Origin: Paroedura picta
Taxonomy: Eukaryota > Chordata > Lepidosauria > Squamata > Gekkonidae
Direction of reading: 5' to 3'
DNA length: 64,000 nucleotides
Assembly (NCBI RefSeq): GCF_049243985.1
Contig: NC_135376.1
Span: 39,847,001-39,911,000 of the forward strand
Position numbers and translations under genes: made by a program. The notes under the pieces were generated by a model that made no database searches, was not told where the DNA came from, and worked only from the letters and a program-made list of their open reading frames with translations. Below are positions 11,996-24,000 of the stretch, piece by piece. Position 1 is the stretch's first letter. Each line of letters opens with the position of its first letter.

Positions 11996-12115
11996 TAGTT
12001 GCCAACTTCCAGAAGAAGCCTGGAGATGTCCTGGAATTACAGCAGAGCTCCAAGTTAGAGAGAAAATGGTTGCTTTTCAGAATGGACTTCTATAGCCCAC
12101 CGAAGATTCTACAAA
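11996..12115 (+). repeat. Interspersed repeat family with GTTGCCAAC terminus
   Basis: Begins GTTGCCAACTTCCAG, continues GCCTGGAGATGTCCTGGAAT and AGAGAAAATGGTTGC. The same head recurs near 15.66, 21.37 and 22.46 kb. Probably a non-autonomous DNA element; family not named. The neighbouring 11,330-11,990 looks unremarkable except for a LINE-like 3' remnant at about 11,890-11,960. Confidence 0.6.
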
Positions 12116-12207
12116 CCTGACTACACCAAGTCTCCAGGAATTTCTCAACCCAGTTATCAACACTACCTGTTAGGGACTGTTGTTTTTTTGTCAAAGAAAT
12201 CCTTATT

Positions 12208-12420
12208 ATGAGCCAGTGTGGTGTAGTGATTATATCAGACTGGGATTTGGGAGACACAGGTTTGAATCCACATGAAACATGTGGAATTCCATGGAAGCTC
12301 ACAGGGTGACCTTGGGTCAGTCACACATTCGCAGCCTAACCTACCTTTTAGGATTGCTGTAAGAATAAAATGTAACCTGCTTCGGGTCTCCATTGGGAAA
12401 AAATGGATCAATCAATCAAT
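12208..12420 (+). mobile_element. tRNA-derived SINE, MIR-like body
   Basis: Head GTGTGGTGTAGTGATTATAT with GGTTTGAATCC box B, core GTGACCTTGGGTCAGTCACA and a 3' end CTGCTTCGGGTCTCCATTGG. Same family as copies at 36.3, 37.0 and (more distantly) 49.0 kb. Confidence 0.78.
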
Positions 12421-12473
12421 TTTTGGTTTATGAAGCATCCTATGGCATTTTACTATGGTCAGATATTTTAAAG

Positions 12474-13112
12474 CAGTGGTTCCCAAACTTTTTCAGGCTA
12501 CCGCTCAACTCCCAACTACATCCCTTAATGTCCCCCCCATACGAACACACACCTCTTTCCTGATGTTAAGACTACTGCAAAATCAAAACACTATCTTGCC
12601 TACATTTCTTGTTTGGTTGTGCAGCAGCCATATTTTAGTCTAGAAACATATATAGAGAGAAGTTCTTTGCAAAAGTCATTTGTAAAAGCCACTTTGGTTC
12701 CTCATTGGAGAGAGATAGAAAAGGCTTTTCCAGGCTCTTGAAGATGGAGACTTTTGAGGAAGGGTTGCCTGAGTTAAGAAATTCCTGGAGATCCGGGGTA
12801 GATCCGGGGTAGATCTGGGAAAGACAGAGTCTGAAGAGGGGAAGGAGCTCAACAGGAATATGATTCCCTCCCACCCACCTTCTGAGGCTGTTGTTTTCTT
12901 ATGGAAGCTAAGCAGGGTTGAACCTGGTCAGCACTGGGAAGTCCAGGGTCACTACCACCCAGAGGCAGGCAGTGGCAAGCCACCCTGGAATGTCTCTCAC
13001 TAGAAAAACACATCTGCAGCTGGACAACCCCTACCACCCCAAAATTCCTCACTGCCCCCCTGAATAATTCATCTGCCCCCTGGGGGAGTACCGCCCACTT
13101 TGGGAACCCCTA
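12474..13112. mobile_element. Non-autonomous hAT element, interrupted by a 5S SINE
   Basis: Terminal inverted repeats CAGTGGTTCCCAAAC at the left and CTTTGGGAACCCCTA at the right, flanked by 8-base direct repeats TTTTAAAG (12466-12473) and GTTTAAAG (13113-13120), seven of eight matching. The 639-bp interior carries no transposase frame. A 5S-derived SINE lies inside it, so the hAT is the older insertion. Confidence 0.85.
12893..13010 (+). mobile_element. 5S-rRNA-derived SINE nested in a hAT
   Basis: GGAAGCTAAGCAGGGTTGAA and CTGGTCAGCACTGGGAAGTC match the 5S 3' half, followed by the same body as the copy at 6.8 kb (GAGGCAGGCAGTGGCAAGCC, then TCTCTCACTAG). Confidence 0.8.
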
Positions 13113-14565
13113 GTTTAAAGTGTAGATGTGAAAAAGAAAATGAAGCGTACATATTTTAATTTCTTTATTAAAACAGCAATTACAATATAAATTGATCAAT
13201 AATGTCTCCTGGATTTCATTATCACTGTCAACCCCTTGCCATGAGCAGCAGAAGTATATTTTAGACAAATGTTGTCTACCTATGTCTGAAAAGTCATGTT
13301 GCTAATTTGTGTGTACCTGCCATAATGGAATCCAGGATGGCAGCTGTTGATTTACATTAGGTCAGAATTTCAGCCCCTACAAGGTTAGAAAACTATAAAA
13401 TCTACGTATTAGAAACTGAGATAAACTGTGCCTTAGCTAGGGTTAAAGATGGATTCAAAAGATATTTGATATTCTGAAGATCTGCAAAATTGTTAATTGT
13501 GTTTTAGATTACCTCAACACAGTGATTTTTCTTGTAAGTGCCAGCATTGATTTCCAGCAAGAGATCACCACTAGGCTATTCCTGAGACTCCCCTCCCTGG
13601 CTGAGTGAGGTGGGCCAGCACATCAAAATCAGGACTTGTGAAAGCCCTGAAAAAAAGGTACCAGTACTCATTACCAGTGAGCTCCACTACAAAAAAAAGC
13701 CCAGATTTAGCATGAAAATGTCTGATGGAGAGTAAAAGTCTCATTGCTCAGAAGCAAACATTACAATGGAGCAAATAGCAAAGCCGTGAAGATAAGTATA
13801 TGTCTCACATAGGGATGTCAGTTCACAGGTAGAACCTAGGGATCCCTAAGAATTACAGCTCATCGCCAGACTACAGAAATTTTTCATCATCTTCAGAATG
13901 GCAGTTGGAAAGCCAGTTGCAGAAGATAAATGGGTGAATTAATCTAGGAATATAAGAGTAAATTACCATGAGAAGAAAGTAATGTAAATATTGAAAGCAA
14001 CATCAAAGGAACAATAGTTGTTTTGATTTTTAAATTGCAAAATTGTTGTTTCTGCCTCTGAACCACACAGCATGACCATAAAATTAAACACTCATCTACT
14101 TTCATTCTATACTTATTTTTTTTCAGTCAAGGCCTGATGACACTGGGGCTAAAGTTACAGCAAGCATAGATGTGTCTTTTCCCCTAAGCATATTGGAATG
14201 AAAGGAAACCAAGGTTACTTTAGTATGGGAGCCTAAGTCCTTCACTGACACCGACAGGTTTATTTATTTCTATATGTAACTACCCCACAAATACTTTGAC
14301 ATTCAAAGTCAAGAGTGGGCTTACTGGGAAATTAGCCAGTGGGCTGCTATCTTAGAAGCCCACTGAGAGCAATAAGTGTGCAGGGCCAAGCCCCAGCAAC
14401 TCTACCAGTGCCTAGGAGGCCACTTGGCTCAGCTTCTTCAGCGGTAATGATAATGAAACCTGGCTTTTTCCAGGTGACATTTCCAGCCTCCAGGTGAGGC
14501 CTGGCATTCTCCCAGAAAATTGCAGCTTTGAAGGATGGAATCGACAGTATGGCATCTCTGCCAAG

Positions 14566-14813
14566 CAGGGCCAGATTTACATGAAAAGAGGCCCTAGGCT
14601 ATTCCACTTATGTGGCCCTTTCACTCCCCATTTTTAAGTTTGTAAATTACATGAGAGATAATAAAATACATCATTACTGTGATATCTATCAATATGTTAA
14701 ATGAAACGTGTTGTGATTGGTACTAACCTTTATAAAAATGTGGAATATAGGCCCCTCTTGATCTTGAGGCCCTAGGCTGAAGCCTAGTTAGCCTATAGGA
14801 AAATCTGGCCCTG
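14566..14813. mobile_element. Non-autonomous hAT element with perfect 8-bp TSD
   Basis: Ends are CAGGGCCAGATTTAC and AAATCTGGCCCTG (inverted), and the 8-base CTGCCAAG is duplicated exactly at 14558-14565 and 14814-14821. The 248-bp interior is AT-rich and non-coding. From 13,120 to 14,560 only AT-rich sequence and a worn copy of the GTTGCCAAC-family interior were seen. Confidence 0.92.
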
Positions 14814-15465
14814 CTGCCAAGCCCCCTCCCTTCCCCAAACCCTACCCTCTGCACATTGTGCTCCCAGATCTCCATGAATTTCCCCACCTCAGGTCTGCAG
14901 CTCTAGGGGAGGGCCATTTGACCTCTTAGCTCACCCTGTTCAAAGTCATCAATATCTGACATCACTGGATTTTACAAAATCACATGCTCAGTAACTAACC
15001 TTTTAAATCAGTATATTGTGTATATTTTCACATATGTCTGCCTTGAGTTTGAACGATAAAGTTGGATGAGAAATGAAGTAAATAAATAAGTAAAAGACTG
15101 ATTGAAATATATTTCATAGACATGATTAGCTACCTTGTCGTGCAACAACAAAAAGACTCAAGAATTGTGGAGTAAAAGAACGAGAATCCATCGAGCATGA
15201 GATATTAGCGGTGGGCAGCCTCAGGAGGCAGGCTGAAGTGGCAGCTTAGCTAGCAGATGACTGCCAGACAAGGCCATCTGTCTCCTGAGCTGTTTTTACA
15301 TTACTGGAGCAGAACTTAATTTAACCCAGAGCTAAACTCACCACCTGTATTCAGGGACAGAGTTTTTGATAACAAAATGTGAAATGAATTTCGGTCAATT
15401 TTAACTTTTGGATAAATAATACATTTTCTCAATTCTCCAGTAGTTGTGATCGTTTACATAATTAT

Positions 15466-16500
15466 TAAAACACTAGGGACCAAGCCCGTTGTCCTTGCAA
15501 ATACAACAGTCGCTAGGTGTGCTTTTGGGGCCTCCCCCCCCCGGCAGCGGCGTGGCCTTTCCCCCAGGTCCAGAAGCGCCCCAGCGGCCTCCTCGAAGGC
15601 TGGACTCTGAGGCATTGTACGATTTTGAAGTCCCACCTCCAAAACTCGAGGAATATTTCCAACCCAAGGGTAGCCAACCTCCAGGTGGGGCCTGGAGAGC
15701 TCCTGGAATTACCGCTCATTTTCAGAGTATAAAGATCAGCCCCTCAAGCAGAAAGGGCTACTTTGGATAGGGTTGTGGAAGAGAAGAAACATTTAAGGCC
15801 TCCCACACAGGTTGTTGTTGAATTGAAAGACTTGAGGCCTACTGCACAGGGTTGCTGGGCAGATGAAACAGGAGACAAAGAACCTCTGCAACAGCATCCA
15901 GTTTGGTCTGCAGAATAACGCTGTGGCCTCAAATCTGCAGAGAGTTGCAAAGAAGAAATACACATGGCTTGGCTGTGTCTAACCCCCAGCCAGAGCAGTA
16001 TTTTAAGTGAGAAGGGGCTTTTCTGTGGCCTCCCTGTCAGCTGTTTGGCAGAAGGAGAAATCCCCCCCTCAAAAGGAATGCACTCCCCCATGCCCTGAGG
16101 CTCCCCTGCATTGCTCTCGGAAATGCCTCAATCAGGGTCTGTTAAAGGCTCCTTTGCAGCAGGCCTGAAGGGAGGGGGAGGGAGCGCACTCACCAACCTC
16201 CTGCCAGCTCTGTCAGTGTTCTGAGACAATTTACAGTTGGACATGACAGGACAGCCGTGGGGCGAAAATGGCTGGCGCAGCCTGTCCAAGCCTCCATACT
16301 CATCCCCCTTGGCAGCCCTACTGACCTCCTCTCCCAGCGGTGGTCAGGAGCAGACTGGCAGTGATGTCTCCAGATTGCCCCTGGCTGGGCTGACTGAATG
16401 GAAATCTGGTCTGTCCTGGTGAGGGCCCAATTGGCCCCTCTGATTGTCAATCCTGGGCCAAGGGGCCAATGGCTCCTGTTTCCTATCCTAGACTCAGCCC
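15466..16500. repeat. GC-rich unclassified repeat mosaic
   Basis: CpG-containing stretch beginning near ACTAGGGACCAAGCCCGTTG, then a GTTGCCAAC-family fragment at about 15,664-15,775 (CCAACCTCCAGGTGGGGCC). No splice-compatible NME9 exon or known protein is recognisable; the open frames on both strands overlap one another and show no conserved motif. Function not assigned. Confidence 0.45.
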
Positions 16501-16715
16501 ACCCCCTTAGCCTTAGCGAATTATTTATACCGCTCCTTGAGCGGTTTACAGATACAGCACTAAACAAATGGGGGGGGATTGTGAACGGTGGTGTCCGAAT
16601 CAGCCATTCGATTCGGATGCTGCTGCACACAACTCTAGAAATCACCATGAGGTTTGGGGCAGGGAAAATGCAGGGCATATGCATTAACAGTAATGCATTC
16701 AGCAGAACCACACAC

Positions 16716-16809
16716 CTGCTTTGTCTTCATCCAATTCTTCCTCTTCCTCTTTTTCATATTCTTCAGCAGTAGTGTTTTCTTGTTCCTGAAGGAAGGCCTC
16801 ATCCTGAAT
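16716..16809 (-). CDS. NME9: NME9 exon, acidic linker
   Basis: Follows a TGATGACAG acceptor: IQDEAFLQEQENTTAEEYEK then EEEEELDEDKA plus one base before GTGTGT. The human counterpart is IKDEALSDEDE. The donor is only moderate; if unused, the frame closes in-frame after GVWFC, which would give a thioredoxin-only protein of about 164 residues. Confidence 0.83.
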
Positions 16810-19800
16810 CTGTCATCATTACAATGTTACAGTCATACACTGTTTTAGAAAGCAATCTAGTCATTTATAACAGTCTCCTATGACTATTTCTAGTAATTAA
16901 AAAAAAACCTTTTTCCAGAATGTGACATTCTTGCAACCTCTCCTTCTGGTTCTGTTTTTTTTTTACTATTTTCTCTAAGAACTTGTTTTGTTTTTGTCAG
17001 AGGAAGATGCTGTACATGATGTGTTTACTGTTCCTGGAGAATGTCAGAGAAGAATATGAAAGTTCTGTAAAGATGTACAAGGTTCCTGTCCTTATACAAT
17101 ATCTATAGTAAGCCCCACATTCCTAAGCCTACTGTATCTTGCAGTGTAGTTTCTAGTCACTTTCTCTAGACAGAAGAAGAATCCTGTATAGCAGTGGTCC
17201 CCAACCCCTGGTCCGGAGACTGGGACCGGTCCGTTGATCAGTCAATACCGGGCCACGACTCCTTCTCGTCCTCCTCGGCTGCTACATTTGGTGCTCTCCA
17301 GCGGCCACCATGGCTGGGGCTCCCCTGAGGCATGGCACTGCGCAGCTGCTGCTGGCAGCACCTCCCAGCGGGAGGTCAGGGGCACTGGCGGGAAAGCAAG
17401 TGGAGCAGGGGCTTAGGCGGCGGCGACATCCGTTGGCAAAAGATTACCCCCCCCCAAGCCTCAGTAAAATTGTCAAGCATTGACCGGTCCCCGGTGATAA
17501 AAAGGTTGGGGACCACTGCTGTATAATACAGCTAGTCAATACATAGTAGTATGTCCAGCACTGCTTCACTGCCATCATTCAGTATGTGCAGAATTCCACC
17601 CACATTAGGGACAAACTTTGTATAGCAAGTTACACATTTCTTAAACAAAGCAGCTTCATTTCTTTTTAAAGATGTAAAACTGACAGTCCTCGTACTGTTG
17701 AGAATATCTGGAGCTCAGGTTCACTATCTCATCAAATGAAAAGGTTTGACAGCAGAGAATATTTATTTCTTCTCAAACCAAGAATAAACAGATCACTTTT
17801 CCAGCTGTGGACATTCTCAGCCTCACTTCATAAGGCTCAAGGTGTGCTTGCAACTTCTCCTTCTATTTGTTGTTGTTGTTGTTGTTATATTTATTCCCCA
17901 CCACTCCCGAAGCAGGCTCGTGGCGGGTTACAATAGTCCATCATAAAACCCAAATAAACCCACCATTAAAACAGGACACCCATCAATAAACAAACAAAAA
18001 AAACCACAGATGGTGAAACCTAACCCGACCCTCCTACCAATATCTAATCACGTGGGCTAGGAGAGGGCCATTGATGTTCCATAGCCCAGTGCTAGGAGAC
18101 CATAACACTAGCACTCAAAGGGACACCCAAAGGGCACCCAATGGGGGGGGGGGAATGATCTTTCTTACTGCCCTGGCCTCAACCACATACCTGGCAGAAG
18201 AGCTCTGTCTTGCAGGCCCTGTAGAACACAGAAAGCTCACGCAGGGGCCACAGCTCACCCGGGAGCTCATTCTACCAGGTTGAGGCCAGAAGGCCCTGGC
18301 CCTGGTTGAGGCCAGGCGTGCTTCTCTAGGGCCAGAAATCACCAACAAGTCAGTACCCGCAGAGCACAAGGTCCTGTGGGGGACATAGGGTGACAGACAG
18401 TCCCTCAGATATGTGGGGCCCAGACCGCGAAGGACCTTATATTTGGTAGAGTTAGCATCTAGCACAACGCTCAACTTGAAAATAAATACAATCTTTGGAA
18501 AATTGCAATGTGGGACTACATTACCACCACTCTCTCCACCCCATGAGTCAAGACCTTCCTTTCTGCTTCTAGTTGCTCCAGAATGGTTTTCTGTAGCAAT
18601 GGTGCATTTGCTCCTCTTACAACTGCTACTAATTCTCCTCCCTGAAAGGAAGCAGAAATTAATAATTTTACTTACAACCATAATTTATGCCAACAGGTTT
18701 GCTCAGTTCAGATATCAAGCACAGCCATGGATTAATTAAATTAACTATGGTTAGTGTGACTGTCTACTGCAACGCAGTGGTTGCTCAGAAACCAGAGACA
18801 TTAAACCAGGATCAGAAAGTATGGCTTACAATTGGTTTATTAGCCACAGTTAGTATTAACTATAGATTTACATGATCTATGAATATGAACATTTTGATTT
18901 AATCCTAGCTTGATTCTCAAGGCTGCCCTGATCATAATACATACAAAGTTGCTAGTCAGCTTTCTTCAAGGGAGAGAAAGACTGAAGATGATAAAAACAG
19001 CATCGGTCAAGGCTAATCAGGATCTGAATGATCATCTTCAGGTTGAATTACAAATTAACCACAGTTAAAATAAACAACGTTTTAGATGAGATTTCAAATG
19101 TGGAATTAACTTACAGCAAAAAACAGAAATGTAGGCTCACATTTTCCACGATATTTCTCTAGGGCATCAACTGAATCTGCTTCAGCCTAATAAAAAGAAA
19201 ATAATACAATCTATTCAAAGCACACATTGTGACAACTTGGGTGTCATTTAGGTAAGAAAGGGGAGAGTTGTTTCTCATCCTTTATTTAATATCAGTTGCT
19301 TATCATGCTTCACATTCTTTGTTGCTTTAAACTATGTTTTCACTTGAGTGTGTGATATTTGTGCAAACATTCACTGCAGGCTAAAACTAAATTAACAAAA
19401 ATTTCCTTTCCCCAAAGAGCCCTAGGAATTGTAGTTCTGTGAGATGGCGGCATTGGTTTCTTTAAAAAAATTATAGAAATACCTCTAACCAAAATTCCCA
19501 CAATCCTTTGGGAAGAATTTAAACTAAAACAGTCTGGCTTCCGCCCTGGTCATGGGGTGGAGACTGTGTTGGTCTTCTTGTTGGATGACCCCCGTCGCCA
19601 GCTTGACCGAGGTGGCTCTGCTGTGCTAGTTCTTTTAGATCTGTCGGCCGCGTGTGACGTGGTTGATCACGAGGTGCTAGCGAGCCGCCTTGCCGGTACG
19701 GAGATAAGGGGTACAGCATTACGCTGGATACGCTCCTTCCTCCAAAACCGGACACAGAGGGTAGCCGTGGGAGAGGAAGTATCGGGCCCTTACCGGCTCC

Positions 19801-20969
19801 CTTGTGGGGTCCCACAGGGCTCGGTGCTCTCTCCTACATTATTTAACATCTTTATGCACCCTCTGGCTCAACTGGTACGGAGCTATGGGCTGGGTTGCCA
19901 CCAGTACGCTGATGACACCCAGCTCTTTCTCCTCATGGATGGCCACCCGGACTCCCCCCCAGATCCATTTGCCAGATGTTTGGAAGCCGTAGCTGGATGG
20001 CTCGAGCAGAGTCGCCTGAAACTCAACCCCTCCAAGACGGAGGTTCTGTGGTTGGGCCGTAGGGGGGCAGATCAGGAAGCGGGCTTACCCTTTCTGGCCG
20101 GGACGCAACTTAATATCGCATCTCAGGCCAGGAATTTAGGGGTGACCATCGATGCCTCACTAACACTCGAGGCACAGGTTAAACAGGTAGCTAGCCGGGC
20201 ATTTTTCCATCTTCGCCAGGCTCGGCTACTAGCGCCCTATCTGTCCTCTGAACACCTGGCCACAGTGATCCATGCGACGGTCACCTCTAGACTAGATTTC
20301 TGTAACTCGCTCTACACCGGCCTGCCTCTGGGCTTGATCCGGAAACTGCAACTCGTCCAAAATGCGGCTGCTAGAGTCCTCACAGCTACACCATGGAGGG
20401 CTCACATCCAGCCAGTTCTGAGGCAGCTGCATTGGTTACCGGTCGCCTTCCGGATCAGGTTCAAGGTTTTGGTTTTGACCTTCAAGGCCATCCGTGGTCT
20501 AGGCCCAGCATATATGAGGGACCGCCTTTTGCCCTATATCCCCCGCAGGGCTTTACGCTCTGCGGGGGCTAACCTACTGGTCGTTCCCGGCCCCAAGGAA
20601 GCCCGCCTGGCCTCGACTAGGGCCAGGGCCTTTTCGGTCCTGGCCCCAACCTGGTGGAATGAGCTCCCGGAAGAGCTGAGGGCCCTGCGGGAATTACCAG
20701 CATTCCGCAGGGCCTGTAAGACGGAGCTCTTCCGCCAGGCTTATAACTGAGGCCGGGCGGAAAGAAGATCAGCCCCCCCCCTCACAAACTGGCGGTAGAG
20801 AGCGTCACCCCCCACCGTAGATGAGGATGCGGAGAGCAAATGAGTAGGCTACGCCATCGCTGTTACAATTATTGTAAATCATTGGTTTTTATTGTCATTT
20901 TATGGTTTTAGGGGACGGGTTTATGTAAGCCGCCTCGAGCCTTCGGGGGGAGGCGGGGTATAAATATAA

Positions 20970-21037
<68 letters not shown>

Positions 21038-24000
21038 GAAACTTGTTCTAAATTTGTACTGGTAGGTGTACTCTTAGCACAATTCATCCTAGAACTTTCC
21101 AAAAGTACATCCAAGAAAATTCCACTGTTTCTCATTGTTATGGCTAGATCTAATGGGTTGGATTTTATGTATACTTTCTACTGGCTTAAAACTTTCACAA
21201 GCACAAAATGATGTTCTGACATAATAAGCCAAAAGAGGATTTTGCCCACTTCCTCTTTACTGCACGCACTCATGTATGACTTTTTACCCATCTGGGTCCC
21301 AAAACCCCACTGCATTTTGGTAGCCCCAAATGGCTTCTGGAGAAAGGGAAGGTGAGAAAGATCCATCTCAAGTAAGGTTGCCAACTTCCAAGTGGCAGCA
21401 AAAGACCAGGAGGTTACACAGAAATCACTGTGCAAGGAATCCCTGCATGATAAATTCATACACAATCAAAATGATTATATCATTTTTTTAGAATTTTTAG
21501 TAATAATGCACAGAGCTACAGAATTATTATTAATATATCTTGTTTCAGATATCACACCACTGTCTGCACAAATATATAGCAAACCTCCACTTCATCACTG
21601 AAAGTACTTGCCTGGTATACCCTGCTTCCCCATAAGCCCCTTGGAAATTATATTTGCAATTTTTGGCTCATGACACCAATAAAATGCCATCTCTGCTCCC
21701 TCTCTCAACTCCTTCCCTCCAAAATTCTGCTCCCTCTAAACCCTAAACTCCCTCTAAATCCTCAGATATTGCCTCTGGAATAAAACGCATTGGAAAAGCA
21801 CTCATTCTTGCAATGCCCTTTCATGGATGTCCTGTGCCAGATATACTTTGAAGCTACATCTTACCACAGCAAAATGCAGAAGGTCATCCCCAAGCTCATT
21901 TCTTATTTTCCTGAAGAGGTTTACTATCATTTTACATGGACCGCACCAGCACTGATAAACATCTACCACTGTAAAGAGATTAAACAATTCAAAATTGTCA
22001 GAAAATAATAGATTTACAAAGTAAAGTCTATTCAGAATCCTACTCAGGACTGTTCAATTGAGCTTCCATTAAAGGAGCTCAGGGCCTTCTGTAGTTGCCA
22101 CCATGCAGATGGACAATATCAACACCTACCTATACATGTGTATTCTCTGTTGTGCCCCCATTTTATGGAATAGCTTGCCTGATTAGGGCAGGAAGGCTCC
22201 CACTCTCCTGGTATTTCATACACTATGCAAAACTTTATTATTTGAGAGGAAAGTATTAGTGCTTTATTATAACAGAATGGTTCAGGAAGAATGCTTTAAT
22301 AAAGGGAAAGAGATTGTGGACTATACTACTGTTTATATTATTTATTATTGCTCTGTTGCTCTGCATATTATCCTATTGTGTAATGCCTGCATCATTTAAT
22401 ATATCTTGTTAATACTTGAGATTTATTTCAACTTTGTTCCAGACTATGTCTCTCATAGGGTTGCCAACTTTCAGGTGGGACCTAGAGATTTCCTGGAATT
22501 ACTACTGATATCCAAACTACAGAGAAAATTACAGTATTTGCTGGCGTATAAGACTACTTTTTCTCCCTGAAAAACATGCCTCCAAGTGGGGGGGGTCGTC
22601 CTATACGCTGGGTGCACTTCAGTTGGGATAAACATAGCTGCCCATAGTGGCCCATAGTACTGTAATGTAATGTAACAAACTCTATATTTTGAGTGGAAAT
22701 GTTGGGGGGTCGTCTTATACGCCCAGTCATCTTATATGCTGGCAAATACGGTAATACTTTGGAAGATTAACTCTAAGGCATCATACCCTGCTCTCCCCAA
22801 GAAGAAGAAGAAGAAGAAGAAGAAGAAGAAGAAGAAGAATTGGTTCTTATATGCTGCTTATCTCTATCCAAAGGAGGCTCAAAGCGGCTTACAGTCGCCT
22901 TCCCTTTCCTCTCCCCACAACAGGTAGGTGAGGTGGGTGAGGCTGAGAGAGCCCTGATATTACTGCTTGGTCAGAACAGTTTTATCAGTGCCATGGCGAG
23001 CCCAAGGTCACCCAGCTGGTTGCATGTGGGGGAGCGCAGAATTGAACCTGGCTCGCCAGATAAGAAGTCCACACTCCTAACCACTACATCAAACTGGCTT
23101 TCTGCCCTCAGATTTCCAGGAATTTCCAGGAGCATCAGCCAGCTTCATTAGCCTGGATTATGGGCATAGACCAAGGATGGCCAAACTGTCACTCTCCAGA
23201 TGTCCATGGACCACAATTCCCATGAGCCCCTGCCAGCAGCATGCTCATGGGAATTGTAGTCCATGAACATCTGGAGAGCCACAGTTTGGTCATCCCTGGC
23301 ATAGACACATGGAACTGGAGAAGATCCTTATGTCTAATGGTTCTGTACATTATGGTCCCTGTGAGGAGTGGCCACTATAAAAAAAACTTGTAACTTTCAT
23401 AGTCCATGTGTAGTTCAGTCTTTATCACAAAAGGAAAAGTGTATCAGTAAAGATTAATGAAGAGTATCTAACTGATAACAGTCTCATTGAGATAGAAGGA
23501 ATAAAAAGAAGTAACATCCTTTCACTTTCCAATTCTAACCTGACCTACATATTGTCAGTACATATTAATACTGCTGAGCAGCAGCATGGTAAATGGGCTC
23601 TGTGCCATACTGGCAGCAAAAAAATCTTACCTATCAACCCTCGGGAACACAACATTTCTTCCCAAAGTTCCTGATTATTGACAACCATCTGTGTGTAAAT
23701 AAAACAGGAAATCTTTCAATAACGCAAAACAGCTTTTAACACAAATGTCTGTATAACAGAGATGCTGAGAGTTTGGCAAAAATTCAGTTGATATTCTAAC
23801 TTACCTTGTCTGCAATGCCTGCTTTGTGTCAAGTTCAGCTCCTTATTTAAGAGCCTCAGGGATGGGCAGCATTAGGACATCTTTGCATGTGCCCAGTGGT
23901 GCATTCAGCATGGCTGTAGCTGGTGATATATACTCACAGTTAACAGGCTTTTTTGGATTATACTTCAGGCTCATGAGCAGGTTATATGCCATTCAAAAAA

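Noticed and set aside
16190-16711. 173-codon minus-strand frame upstream of the NME9 acidic exon end
   Set aside because: Lies across an unclassified GC-rich repeat area, shows no NDK motif and overlaps another open frame on the opposite strand.
21790-22008. Plus-strand 72-codon frame opposite the thioredoxin exon
   Set aside because: It is the antisense shadow of the NME9 WCGPC exon, which has splice sites and homology on the minus strand.
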